Part shown: piece after piece, positions 41,815 to 50,365 of the stretch
Layout: the number at the start of each line of letters is the position of its first letter
How positions within the stretch are numbered: the stretch's first letter is position 1
Assembly (NCBI RefSeq): GCF_000981585.1
Contig: NZ_LN831776.1
Location: 7,743,903-7,807,902 of the forward strand
Source: Paenibacillus riograndensis SBR5
Lineage (GTDB): Bacteria > Bacillota > Bacilli > Paenibacillales > Paenibacillaceae
Direction of reading: 5' to 3'
DNA length: 64,000 nt
Translations under genes and position numbers: made by a program
The notes under the pieces: model-generated
Seen by the model: only the letters and a program-made list of their open reading frames with translations
Databases searched by the model: none
Told to the model about the DNA's origin: nothing

Positions 41815-43894
41815 TCCGCTCGATATCGAATGGCGTAACGCCCGTGTCCACCGAAAATATCGTATCGGCCTGATCCGCCGCAGCTACCAGCTCCCCTCTT
41901 GCCTTGGAATGGAGGTGGAATAAATCGTAGAGATCCGGTTTCCGTAAATCAATCATAGCTTTACCTATCAAGACCATGCCTTTTTGGTTCCCCTCCACAT
42001 TGTTGTAGTAATGCGGGTGTCTGGTCAGAGACAGATCGGTCCAGATGATCCTGCGTTCTACCAGATCCAGAATAACGGGAACGGCAATCTCCGTATCAGC
42101 GGTGACATCGATTTTATTGCTAACCGTAGCAGGCTCAAAAATCTCACCGGAACCGGGTTTCTTGCGCATCATCCAGCCCACAAAGCACTCCGGCAGGTTA
42201 CAGTAGGGTTGGTTAGTGTAGGAATGGAGAGTTGCCACTATATAACGTCCGCCATAATCCACGATGGAGGGAATGTGCAGATCAATGAATTCGCATGCGC
42301 CTTGAGGGGCGGATACGATATCTCCGCTGTGAACGGCCTTGTATTTGGAGGACCGCAGGTTCGTATAAGAAATATGCTCAACATACTGCCAATTATGATC
42401 ATACAAGACTGCGGACAGGTCAATATCCACACGGCCTGTAGGCGTACCGTTCACTGTCCCCTCTTTCCACCAGCTGAAGAAACGGACGGTATCCCCCTCC
42501 ATCATCGGCACACGGCTTCCCCGGACAATCGTATGCAGCGCTTTGCTTGCGGATCTTTGGGAAAACGGCACATGATAATCCTGCAACCGTTCATCGACAT
42601 ATGTCTTCCCCAGAGGCGGGAGCAAGGAGAACCGCTCCATAAGCACCCGTTCACACCATTGCACAAGGTCTTGGCATGCCGCTTCATCAATCTCCGGGAG
42701 GGTATCGGGAACAGCAAAGGCCTTGGCAACATTTCCTTTAGGGAAAAAGACACGCAGCTCATGCGACTCATGGCGGCGGGCAAAATGATTTTTCACCTGA
42801 AGCAGTACAGGCGTCGATACTTGATTCGCCACTTCACCAAATGCCAGCACGACATACTCCGTGTATTCGGTTGACCGCAATAATTGATCTAATCTTCTGG
42901 CAAATTCACCTGGGCGCTGCATCAACAGATCGAGCAACGTCCAGATCTGACGATACTTGAATGCAAGTTCTACACTTCCGTTAAAGGTCGTAAAGGGTTT
43001 ATTATTGCGTAAAATATCAAAAGCTTCCTCACAGCGCATATAACGGTGCTTATATTCAGAGGGGTGCAGGATTTCGCCTAACCGAATCCAGCGCTCCTTG
43101 TATCTCAGCATATCCTCTGTAATAGGGTGGCAGCGTTCCAGCAGTCCAAGCAGCAGCCGTCTTTCACGCCGCTTGAATTTACGGAACCGCGTTGCTTCAG
43201 CCAGACTGACATCGCCATCCGACCAAGCCACAGCCAGCCGAAGCACATCCGTAGCGGTGGTAAAATATCTTCCAATCTGCTCTACATTGGCCTTCTCATG
43301 CTTCAGTAAGGAAGCAGCTACGAATCCGGCATTCTCCTTGAATGGAATCCCGGACGGGAGAATCTCATTCATTGCCTCCGGATCTGCGAACTCCAGAACT
43401 GTATCAATATCTTTTTTGTCTGTTTCAGAGATAGATCCCTTAGCCTGTATAAGCTGGCTTATCAGGGCGTGCAGCTCCGCTGTGCTTCCCAGATCAATCA
43501 CTTTCAGATTTACCTGGTCCTGCAATGCTGGTCTGTCTGCAGCCGCATATTCAGGCAAATCCAAAGTAAGATAATAATAAAAGGCATTTAGATACAGCTC
43601 TGCCTCATCCGCCTGCATCACTTGCATTGGGAACGCCGGATACATCGGACAGTATTTCACATGCGCACCTACCATTGCCCTTAAGTCAGCAATCATTTGA
43701 TCGTACAATGCTTCGAACTGCTCTTTGGGTAAGGTAGACAAAGCGCGCATCAAAGGGCGTGAGAAGGTAAACCCAAGCGTCTCCATATTTTTCGCGGCTG
43801 TTGCCAAATAAGCCCTCGGGAGCCGGTCCGGCCCTTTTCCTTCGTCTACAATCAGTTTGTTTGCTCTGCGCAAAAAGATGGTATTTATCATCAT
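41792..43894 (-). CDS. Large uncharacterized protein with C-terminal TerD-like domain
   Basis: The protein is about 700 residues with no signal peptide. The first ~500 residues are mostly helical with no recognized motif (conserved-looking IFLRRANKLIVDEGKGPDRL at the start). The last ~220 resemble a TerD beta-sandwich: RVDIDLSAVLYD, KAVHSGDIVSAPQGACEFID and GEIFEPATVSNK, where HSGD and the acidic turn match Ca-binding positions of tellurite-resistance proteins. It may belong to the SCO0854/MXAN_6230 family, from memory. The start is uncertain: ATGs at 43930, 43894 and 43891 all lack a good ribosome binding site. The 3' end overlaps the M23 gene by 23 bases. Confidence 0.8.
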   Translation of the reverse strand: MMINTIFLRRANKLIVDEGKGPDRLPRAYLATAAKNMETLGFTFSRPLMRALSTLPKEQFEALYDQMIADLRAMVGAHVKYCPMYPAFPMQVMQADEAELYLNAFYYYLTLDLPEYAAADRPALQDQVNLKVIDLGSTAELHALISQLIQAKGSISETDKKDIDTVLEFADPEAMNEILPSGIPFKENAGFVAASLLKHEKANVEQIGRYFTTATDVLRLAVAWSDGDVSLAEATRFRKFKRRERRLLLGLLERCHPITEDMLRYKERWIRLGEILHPSEYKHRYMRCEEAFDILRNNKPFTTFNGSVELAFKYRQIWTLLDLLMQRPGEFARRLDQLLRSTEYTEYVVLAFGEVANQVSTPVLLQVKNHFARRHESHELRVFFPKGNVAKAFAVPDTLPEIDEAACQDLVQWCERVLMERFSLLPPLGKTYVDERLQDYHVPFSQRSASKALHTIVRGSRVPMMEGDTVRFFSWWKEGTVNGTPTGRVDIDLSAVLYDHNWQYVEHISYTNLRSSKYKAVHSGDIVSAPQGACEFIDLHIPSIVDYGGRYIVATLHSYTNQPYCNLPECFVGWMMRKKPGSGEIFEPATVSNKIDVTADTEIAVPVILDLVERRIIWTDLSLTRHPHYYNNVEGNQKGMVLIGKAMIDLRKPDLYDLFHLHSKARGELVAAADQADTIFSVDTGVTPFDIERIMAEYVV

Positions 43895-43994
43895 AAAAAG
43901 TGTCCAGGAAAGCCATATCCCTAATATCATTGGAAGATTCAGCAGAAGGAAGGAATATGATAGCCTGGACGCCTCCTCTCGTGATAGAAGTGCA

Positions 43995-44231
43995 TCAGGA
44001 AAGCTGCGACCCTAATTTCGCCAATGAAGTAGAAGGAAGGATCGCAATAGCCTGAAGATCAACGTTCAGAAGCCGTAACCCCGAACCTTTGATGTACCCA
44101 TCATCCCACACCTGAGCATATGCCAACAGGGTAAAAGTATTACGACGTTTGGGGAATACAATTTTTTCAAATCCGATATATACGGTCCCCCTTACCGTCT
44201 CATGAAAAGTGAATCCGTCAATCGCGCTCAA
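43995..44231 (-). CDS. Short reading frame of unknown function, possibly a remnant
   Basis: A 78-residue frame follows the YwqG-like gene, with a TTG start overlapping that gene's stop by TTGA. The composition looks protein-like (GTVYIGFEKIVFPKRR, FTLLAYAQVWDDGYIKGSG), but no family is recognized and there is no ribosome binding site. It could be a coupled small gene or the surviving 3' end of a degraded one. Confidence 0.35.
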   Translation of the reverse strand: MSAIDGFTFHETVRGTVYIGFEKIVFPKRRNTFTLLAYAQVWDDGYIKGSGLRLLNVDLQAIAILPSTSLAKLGSQLS

Positions 44232-45100
44232 GAGAATTGCCAAAAACCTGCTACTGGATGTTGGACCTCCGTCGTCCCCATTTTGGCGTAAATATAGAGT
44301 GAACCAAAACCAAAAGGATAATTGCAATCCTCTTGAAGCAACGTTTCGGGGTAACCCTCTTCGTCTACTTGAAATAAAAAAGAAATTGACTCTTCCTTCA
44401 GTTTCGTCAAATAATAGTCTTCATTTTGAATCAGTCTCGGGTTGCCGCCCACTTTGATCAAAAAAGACTGATCCATCGATTTTTCGTCATTGCTTAGTTC
44501 CCCGCCTGAAATGGCGTGTTTTATAAGACCTGGGTTAGTAAACATAGCTTCGGTACTTTCCGTTGAAATGGGATGTTCAATCGCCTTGATCGAGCAATTA
44601 GGATAAATGTTGTTTTCCAAATACTCCTCATAGTCTTCAGGGATGAAGATCGAAATCATACTCTCCGGTTTAAAGGGATGGATGAGGCTCAGATAAAAAA
44701 TATATTTTTGGTTTCCTTCGTGAATGAGGTCTGATTGGCCGTCAAAAAATTCGGGTGCATTCCCGCCAATCCAGCCTGCCCGATCTTCTGAGGCATAATA
44801 TGCTAATCCATGGACCGCGAGCAGTCTCATGTCCAAATACCGTTCTTTCTTATAGGCATTCTGAAAAAAATCTTTCAATTCCAATTCCTTGCACCGGATT
44901 AGACCGTACAGAATTTGGTTTCGTAGTGCGAGATTTTTCAATTTAAAATACAACCGCTCTATCAAAACTGCTTCGTCTGTTGTTAAAGACTCATAGGCTA
45001 TATCACTTATTGCACTGATAAACTTAGCGTTATTTTCACGAAGGGGGGCAGTCGTTAGATACTTCATTGATTCCTTGTGACGCTGTTGATTTAAAGACAT
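44228..45100 (-). CDS. YwqG/DUF1963-like protein with N-terminal helical repeats
   Basis: The 290-residue protein has an all-helical N-terminal half that looks HEAT-like (KLKNLALRNQILYGLIRCKE, RLLAVHGLAYYASEDRAG). Its C-terminal half resembles DUF1963/YwqG: IKVGGNPRLIQNE, ISFLFQVDEEGYPETLLQ and FGFGSLYIYAKM. AAAGGAGTG precedes the ATG. YwqG-type proteins often occur near polymorphic toxin loci as possible immunity proteins, but no toxin gene is in this window. Function is unknown. Confidence 0.75.
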   Translation of the reverse strand: MSLNQQRHKESMKYLTTAPLRENNAKFISAISDIAYESLTTDEAVLIERLYFKLKNLALRNQILYGLIRCKELELKDFFQNAYKKERYLDMRLLAVHGLAYYASEDRAGWIGGNAPEFFDGQSDLIHEGNQKYIFYLSLIHPFKPESMISIFIPEDYEEYLENNIYPNCSIKAIEHPISTESTEAMFTNPGLIKHAISGGELSNDEKSMDQSFLIKVGGNPRLIQNEDYYLTKLKEESISFLFQVDEEGYPETLLQEDCNYPFGFGSLYIYAKMGTTEVQHPVAGFWQFS

Positions 45101-45480
45101 ATACGCACTCCTTTGATAAACTTTGCAATTCCTTCAATAATATAGATCTTATTTCCATTATAAAGTTCGTTTGTCCCTAATCTACCTACTTTTTACCTGA
45201 TTTCCGGAACTTCGTTATCCCGATACCCACATGTCACCCGAAGATTTTTCTCTTCACCAATTCCACACTCATAAGCGTTTTTCACCAATATTTTGTCCTG
45301 CTTATGATGCGATTCTCCTTAACGGTTCTATCGGCGAAAATAGAGCCGAAGCGCTTTGGTGAGCGCTTCGGCCACACTTAAAAGTGGGCATTTTCTCGAA
45401 CGAGTTAAGGTGACACTTTCACAGACGATTGACAAACAGCCAAATCTTCACTTTACACAGCAGTCATTAGGTGGTAATAT
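45101..45480. other. Noncoding gap with a strong hairpin (45345-45372)
   Basis: No gene with a credible start was found. The gap contains a perfect 10-bp stem, GCCGAAGCGC (45345-45354) with GCGCTTCGGC (45363-45372), and right after it a small CCAC/GTGG stem. No T-run follows, so it is not a typical terminator. It may be a remnant or a repeat-family member. Confidence 0.5.
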
Positions 45481-45481
45481 C

Positions 45482-45509
45482 ATTTCTGTAATTCCATAAA
45501 TATAGAAAT
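45482..45509. promoter_or_regulatory. ArsR operator copy 1
   Basis: Read on the minus strand this is TTCTATA, 10 bases, TACAGAA: the same layout as the two copies upstream of the MFS gene. It lies 22 bases before the ArsR gene, overlapping its likely promoter, and fits autoregulation. Confidence 0.65.
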
Positions 45510-45530
45510 GATGGTGGAAAGGAGAATTTA

Positions 45531-45812
45531 ATGGCTGATGTAGATCACGATCTGGTGCAAGCTGTCAAAGTATACAAGGCTCTAGGTGAGCCTACACGAC
45601 TAAAAATTGCCTTAATGCTAATCAAGCAAGAGAATCAATGCGTTACCGCGATCGGTGAACAGCTTGGACACGTAGCCGGTTCAACGTTATCCCATCATCT
45701 CAAGCAGCTGACGGAATCGGGTTTAATCCAGTCGCAAAAGAACGGTTCGTTTATTCACTACAGCGTTGATCAAGAAGTGGCAAAGAAGTTTGCGCCATAT
45801 TTACTGGCGTAA
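45531..45812 (+). CDS. ArsR-family transcriptional repressor
   Basis: This 93-residue winged-helix protein has the family pattern: ALGEPTRLKIALMLIKQENQ, then AGSTLSHHLKQLTESGLIQ as recognition helix and GSFIHYSVD as wing. The metal-binding Cys-x-Cys of classic ArsR is absent. The only Cys is in QCVTAIGEQLG, so it may sense an organic or redox signal. GGAAAGGAG precedes the ATG. It probably represses itself and the MFS transporter downstream through the repeated operators. Confidence 0.92.
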   Translation: MADVDHDLVQAVKVYKALGEPTRLKIALMLIKQENQCVTAIGEQLGHVAGSTLSHHLKQLTESGLIQSQKNGSFIHYSVDQEVAKKFAPYLLA

Positions 45813-45829
45813 ATTTTTTTAAGTATCGT

Positions 45830-45853
45830 TTCTATATATTTAGAATTATAGAA
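45830..45853. promoter_or_regulatory. ArsR operator copy 2
   Basis: TTCTATA (45830-45836) and TATAGAA (45847-45853) form an inverted repeat 10 bases apart. It precedes a 14-codon frame with its own ribosome binding site and is nearly identical to copy 3. Confidence 0.7.
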
Positions 45854-45874
45854 TACTGAGGGAGGGAAACCGTT

Positions 45875-45919
45875 TTGGAAAAACGTTTGCCACTGGATTT
45901 GGAGATTCAGAATATGTAA
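45875..45919 (+). other. 14-codon mini-ORF between two ArsR operators
   Basis: TTG at 45875 is preceded by GGGAGGG and gives MEKRLPLDLEIQNM then a stop. Flanked by near-identical operators, it looks like the start of a gene whose body was deleted, or a leader peptide. No further homology can be read. Confidence 0.35.
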
Positions 45920-45951
45920 GCTTCCGCATTCCAATCCTTCATCGTTATAAT

Positions 45952-45975
45952 TTCTATATGTTTAGATATATAGAA
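45952..45975. promoter_or_regulatory. ArsR operator copy 3
   Basis: TTCTATA (45952-45958) and TATAGAA (45969-45975) lie 10 bases apart, just before the ribosome binding site of the MFS gene. It matches copy 2 at nearly every base. Confidence 0.7.
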
Positions 45976-45995
45976 TTAGAAAGGGGAACAATCAA

Positions 45996-47180
45996 ATGAT
46001 TAAATCGTGGAAAGTTTATATTTTAGCGATTATAAGTTTTTTAGTGGGAACTTCGGAATTTGTAATTGCCGGGATATTGGATCTGGTTTCCAGGGATGTA
46101 GGCGTAACCATTGCTGCTGCCGGCCAACTCATTTCGGTTTATTCCATATCTTACGCGGTTGGTACTCCGATTCTCATTGCGGCTACCTCTAAACTAAGCC
46201 GGAGAACACTTATGCTGGCTGCTTTGGCGCTCTTTTTTATAGGGAATTTAATTACGGTGGTCTCGACGGGCTATCCGATGCTTGTTGGTGCGAGAGTGGT
46301 CTTAGCTCTTAGTACAGGTGTCTTTACCGTGGTTGCCCTAACTGTTTCTGCTCAAATTGCCGGACCTGGAAAACAAGGCTCCGCCATAGCAACTATCATG
46401 ATGGGATTTAATCTATCGCTTATTTTAGGCGTTCCTCTGGGAAGAGTCATTGCCAGCACCTACGACTGGAAAATGATTTTTTATGGAATCGGCCTTCTTA
46501 GTTTTATCGCGATGCTGGTCATTTTAATGGCATTGCCAAAGTCGCAGGGAGAGGCAAATGTGCCTCTTAAAGAACAACTCGCCCTGTTGAAAAGGCCGCA
46601 GCTATTATTAACCTTGTCGATTAGCTTCTTTTGGATGGTCGGTTATACGATCATTTACACGTTTATTACACCATTTCTGATGAACATTACGGGTATGAGC
46701 AATGGGATGGTGAGCATCGCGCTATTTTCATTCGGCATAGCAAGTTTGCTGGGCGCCCAGGCTGGAGGTTATGGTGCGGATAAATTAGGTATTCCGCGTA
46801 CGCTGAATGGAAGCTTAATGATCCACGCTGGTATTTTGATCCTTATGTCCCTCTTTGCCCATACATCTATAGCTGTCTTTCCGTTGCTGCTGTTATGGTC
46901 GTTTTTTGCTTGGTCTACGGGTCCCATTCAACAAGTTTATATGATTAGCTTGGCACCAAGCGCAGCGGGCATTCTTCTGAGCTTGAATACATCCTTCATC
47001 CAGTTGGGGATTGCTGTCGGAGCTGCCATTGGCGGTCTTGTTGTGGAAAGATTTTCCTTGCAATCAATCGGCGTGGCTGGCGCAATTGGTGTTGCAATCG
47101 CACTCCTTCCGGCTATATTATCGTTCTCGATGCGAAGTCAGTCTGCGAATGGCATACAATCCGTCACAAGCAAACAATGA
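45996..47180 (+). CDS. MFS transporter (DHA1 family, AraJ/YdhP-like)
   Basis: The 394-residue protein has twelve predicted helices. Helix 1 begins SFLVGTSEFVIAGIL, close to the AraJ/YdhP/PbuE sugar- or purine-efflux group. Motif A is reduced to SKLSRRTLMLAAL. AAAGGGG precedes the ATG. It is controlled with the upstream ArsR gene by repeated operators. The substrate is unknown. Confidence 0.9.
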   Translation: MIKSWKVYILAIISFLVGTSEFVIAGILDLVSRDVGVTIAAAGQLISVYSISYAVGTPILIAATSKLSRRTLMLAALALFFIGNLITVVSTGYPMLVGARVVLALSTGVFTVVALTVSAQIAGPGKQGSAIATIMMGFNLSLILGVPLGRVIASTYDWKMIFYGIGLLSFIAMLVILMALPKSQGEANVPLKEQLALLKRPQLLLTLSISFFWMVGYTIIYTFITPFLMNITGMSNGMVSIALFSFGIASLLGAQAGGYGADKLGIPRTLNGSLMIHAGILILMSLFAHTSIAVFPLLLLWSFFAWSTGPIQQVYMISLAPSAAGILLSLNTSFIQLGIAVGAAIGGLVVERFSLQSIGVAGAIGVAIALLPAILSFSMRSQSANGIQSVTSKQ

Positions 47181-47197
47181 AACAATGCGTACAATTA

Positions 47198-47237
47198 CAC
47201 GAACAAGCAGCGGTATGCGCTGCTTGTTCGTGGTTTT
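47198..47237 (+). terminator. Terminator of the MFS gene
   Basis: A perfect 15-bp stem lies at 47198-47212 and 47218-47232 with a GTATG loop, followed by GTTTTCT. It starts 18 bases after the MFS stop. Confidence 0.9.
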
Positions 47238-47359
47238 CTATCTCCATTTCCATTTCCTCCATGCTCGCTAAAACGGCGGAGGAGACTTTGGCTTTCCGCA
47301 AGTAAAACCCTCTCATACCGTATCGTTCTGTAACCCTAAAAAGTAATGGCAAGTTTTAA

Positions 47360-47382
47360 GGCCATCCTATGTGGGGATGGCC
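47360..47382 (-). terminator. Terminator downstream of the methyltransferase remnant
   Basis: GGCCATCC (47360-47367) pairs with GGATGGCC (47375-47382). On the minus strand TTAAAAC follows. It lies 29 bases past the stop of the methyltransferase fragment and was probably that gene's terminator. Confidence 0.5.
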
Positions 47383-47410
47383 TCTCTTTGCTGTCGCCTG
47401 ATTCGTCCAA

Positions 47411-47611
47411 TTATAACTTTCTTGCCCAGATAATTGCGCGATTTACAGCTTCAATAATCGGTTCCGGTATGGGTTCAGCCGTATAATTCAGATAGGTACG
47501 CTCAATGCTGAATCCGGCATCTGACAGCCAACCGTAGACTTGCGATTGTGTTGGAATATGCTTTAGTGCAATTGTTTTACTATTCCAAAAATGTACACTT
47601 CTGCATGAATA
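47411..47611 (-). pseudogene. 3' fragment of a SAM-dependent methyltransferase gene
   Basis: The minus-strand frame reads VHFWNSKTIALKHIPTQSQV, then YGWLSDAGFSIERTYLNY and ends AIIWARKL. This is the style of the C-terminal ~65 residues of a class I methyltransferase. There is no start codon, no SAM-binding domain and no ribosome binding site. The missing 5' part borders the NlpC gene at 47646, so a deletion probably removed it. A terminator-like hairpin survives downstream. Confidence 0.6.
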
Positions 47612-47645
47612 ACAAATTTATCGGTGAAAGACCTTAGGTGCTGTC

Positions 47646-48686
47646 CTATAAAATTCTGCGGGCGGTTACGAACCGCTTCTTCCACTGTCCGTCGAAGGCC
47701 TCCACATGCACGTTAAGCTTGGTTGAGTATGTATGCAGGATCTGATTATTCCCGGCGTATATCGCTACATGGCCGATGTCCAAACCGCGTGCGCTGAAGA
47801 ACAGCAGGTCACCCGGACGCAGCCCGTCCAGCCCGACCTCCTTGCCTTTCTTCGCCTGGTCATAGGATACACGGGGAAGCTCGATGGACAGGGTATCCTC
47901 GAATACACGCTTCACAAAGGAAGAGCAGTCGAAGGTCGCGGTCTGGTCTGGTGAAGCGCCGAACTCATACGGCGTGCCGAGGAAGGTCTTGCCGTAAGCA
48001 ATCAAAGCCTCCGCTTGCTTCTCCGCAAGTGAGCTGTTGGTGTAATCCGTATATTTCGGTTTGGCTGAGATGTATCCCGTCTGGTTGTCCCCGGTCTTCA
48101 CCTTCAACCACAGGGCATCGACAACGCTCACCACATGCACCTTCGTACCTGCGGAGAGCAGTTCCGGACTTACGGGAGCGCTCTTCGCATCCGGTAAGCT
48201 GCGCAGGTTGACTCCATGGAGAACCGAGGTTTCATAAATAATCCCGGAGGAGATTTGCACGGATTGGGTGCCGGGTACCCAGTCTACCTTGTTGCCCAAG
48301 GCTTCGCTGACGAAGCGCAGCGGGATCATTGCCGTATTTCCGGCAATTTGACCGGGAGCCGCCAGACTCAGTGTCTGCCCGTTCAGCTCGGCAGTCAGCG
48401 CTCCCATCCGGTACGTAAGCGTGGTATCCGCCTTGATTGCGGTGACCGTTTTATCCACGTTGTTCCATGACAGCTTGGCCCCTTGTGCTTCAAACAATCC
48501 GCGCATCGGTACTAACACTGTACCGTTTAGATTCAGCGGCTGGACTCCGGATTGAAGCCGCTGTCCGTCCAGATAGACGGAGATTGCCCGGGCCTCGGCC
48601 TGCGGCCGGGCATCTGCATGGACGACGCCGGAGGAATAGAGTGAAAGGGCTAACAGAGACAGAAGTGCAGCATTGCGCTTATCCAT
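47646..48686 (-). CDS. NlpC/P60 cell-wall hydrolase with copper-amine-oxidase-like and SH3 domains
   Basis: The 346-residue secreted protein has a signal peptide (cleaved near residue 25) and a copper amine oxidase N-terminal-like domain (about 35-150: NGTVLVPMRGLFEAQGAKLSW). A bacterial SH3 domain (about 155-215) and an NlpC/P60 domain (about 225-345) follow. The catalytic Cys is in ATFDCSSFVKRVF and the His in LDIGHVAIYAG, with a further His in ILHTYS. It should cleave gamma-D-Glu-type stem peptide bonds. It is monocistronic. Confidence 0.93.
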   Translation of the reverse strand: MDKRNAALLSLLALSLYSSGVVHADARPQAEARAISVYLDGQRLQSGVQPLNLNGTVLVPMRGLFEAQGAKLSWNNVDKTVTAIKADTTLTYRMGALTAELNGQTLSLAAPGQIAGNTAMIPLRFVSEALGNKVDWVPGTQSVQISSGIIYETSVLHGVNLRSLPDAKSAPVSPELLSAGTKVHVVSVVDALWLKVKTGDNQTGYISAKPKYTDYTNSSLAEKQAEALIAYGKTFLGTPYEFGASPDQTATFDCSSFVKRVFEDTLSIELPRVSYDQAKKGKEVGLDGLRPGDLLFFSARGLDIGHVAIYAGNNQILHTYSTKLNVHVEAFDGQWKKRFVTARRIL

Positions 48687-48816
48687 ATGTTCATCACCTT
48701 TTGTATAGATTTGTACCTATACAGTTGGACGAAGCAGAAGCAAAATGGTTTTGTGGTAAATGATGGCATCCTGGCGACATGGATTAACCCAAAAACCACT
48801 GTAAAGGGATTCCCGG

Positions 48817-50199
48817 CTATCTTTCCATAGGCTCAAAACCTTGGATATTTGTTTTTTCCCTCTTTCTTCTATTCGTAGAATACAAAACAAACAATAGAAT
48901 AAACCATAGCGGCGTCAACAATAAGGCCGGGCGCGTTTCTTCAGCAAACAGCATAATAATGAGGATTGCAGCAAACAACGCAAGGACAACATAATTAATA
49001 AAGGGTGTCAACGGGGCTTTAAATTTTGATCTGGCCTGCAATTCCGGCTTTGTTTTCTTATACCGCAAATGACAGATTAGAATGACACCCCAGACCCAGA
49101 TGAAACAAATGGCACTAATGGTGGTCACGATTCCAAAGGCAGTTTCCGGAATAAGCTTACTCAAAAGAGCGCCAACCGACAAGACAAGCGTAGATACGAG
49201 CAATGCGTTGCTTGGCACATGGTTTTTATTCAGCTTGGCAAAATGGGCGGGAGCCTGCTCATTCCTGCTCAAATTATATAGAATCCGGCTCGTTGAGAAC
49301 ATCCCGCTGTTGCAGGCAGACGCGGCTGAAGTTAATACGACAAAGTTAATAATGCCTGCGGCAATGGGAATCCCCACTAAACTGAATGTTTTTACAAAAG
49401 GGCTTTCTGCCGGAGTCAGTTCCGTCCATGCGTTGATGGATAATAGGGCGATAATCGCACCCACGTAGAAAAACAGAATTCTTAAAGGGATTTTATTAAT
49501 CGCCGACGGAATGCTTTTTTCCGGATTTGCGGTTTCCGCTGCCGATACACCCACCAATTCCACACCGACAAAGGCGAACACAACCATTTGAAAGGAAAGC
49601 AAAAAGCCTGAAATTCCGTTGGGGAATATTCCCCCATGTGTCCAAATATTGCTGAGAGCCACTGTTCCGGCATCTGTTTTAAATCCAATCACCACCAAAA
49701 TAACCCCGATGGCAATCAATGCGAGAATAGTCACTACCTTGATTAAGGCAAACCAAAATTCCAATTCACCAAAATTTTTGACAGTTAATAAGTTGAGTCC
49801 TAATAAAATGATTAAACAGATGACAGCAGGGACCCATTGCGGGATATCAAACCAATACTGGACATACACGCCAACAGCGATAATATCAGCCATCGCCGTC
49901 ATGATCCAGCAAAACCAATAGGTCCATCCGGTTACAAACGCCGCCCGCGGTCCGAGGTAGTCTTCGGCAATGTCTGTAAAGGATTGATAACCTGCTTTAG
50001 ACAACAGAAGTTCTCCCAAAGCCCTCATCACAAAAAAAACGGCGATCCCCACAATCAAATACGCAAAGATGATGGATGGCCCTGCCAGTTGTATCGCTTT
50101 GCCCGATCCTAAAAATAATCCGGTGCCGATGGTCCCGCCAATTGCAATGAGCTGAACATGCCGATTCTCTAAATCCCTCTTTAGTTCTTGTGGTGCCAC
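48817..50199 (-). CDS. APC-family amino acid permease (CycA/AapA-like), glycine-riboswitch controlled
   Basis: The 460-residue transporter has twelve predicted helices. It begins with the amino acid permease signature HVQLIAIGGTIGTGLFLGSG and resembles D-Ser/D-Ala/Gly permeases (GYQSFTDIAEDYLGPRAAFV, VVFAFVGVELVGVSAAET). The start is GTG at 50199 with AGAGGGGGAG upstream; a longer frame reaching into the leader has no ribosome binding site. A glycine riboswitch and terminator lie in its leader, which supports glycine or alanine as substrate. The gene is monocistronic. Confidence 0.92.
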   Translation of the reverse strand: MAPQELKRDLENRHVQLIAIGGTIGTGLFLGSGKAIQLAGPSIIFAYLIVGIAVFFVMRALGELLLSKAGYQSFTDIAEDYLGPRAAFVTGWTYWFCWIMTAMADIIAVGVYVQYWFDIPQWVPAVICLIILLGLNLLTVKNFGELEFWFALIKVVTILALIAIGVILVVIGFKTDAGTVALSNIWTHGGIFPNGISGFLLSFQMVVFAFVGVELVGVSAAETANPEKSIPSAINKIPLRILFFYVGAIIALLSINAWTELTPAESPFVKTFSLVGIPIAAGIINFVVLTSAASACNSGMFSTSRILYNLSRNEQAPAHFAKLNKNHVPSNALLVSTLVLSVGALLSKLIPETAFGIVTTISAICFIWVWGVILICHLRYKKTKPELQARSKFKAPLTPFINYVVLALFAAILIIMLFAEETRPALLLTPLWFILLFVLYSTNRRKREKTNIQGFEPMER

Positions 50200-50265
50200 T
50201 TCGAACTCCCCCTCTAAATCTAAATAATTTTCCCATGTGAAAAGATGAACAAGAAATGCTGACAA

Positions 50266-50297
50266 TAAAAAAAGAGACTGGATGGGCTCCAATCTCT
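50266..50297 (-). terminator. Riboswitch-linked intrinsic terminator
   Basis: On the minus strand AGAGATTGGA (50297-50288) pairs with TCCAGTCTCT (50282-50273) with one G-U pair, followed by seven Ts. The 3' arm can pair instead with an upstream segment at 50376-50366 (GAGTACTGGAT), giving an antiterminator. Confidence 0.85.
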
Positions 50298-50365
50298 CAA
50301 GGTCATAAGAATAATAAATAAAATACATAAGTGATTCTGACGGTGATCAGAACAACAAATGAATT

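Noticed and set aside
41984..42874. A 296-codon open frame on the plus strand
   Set aside because: It lies wholly opposite the large TerD-like gene, has no ribosome binding site, and its translation is rich in Arg, His and Ile with no domain. It is an antisense shadow.
47164..47352. Possible 62-residue Cys-containing protein on the minus strand
   Set aside because: It crosses the perfect terminator stem of the MFS gene and part of that gene's end. The apparent Cys motif comes from the stem sequence.
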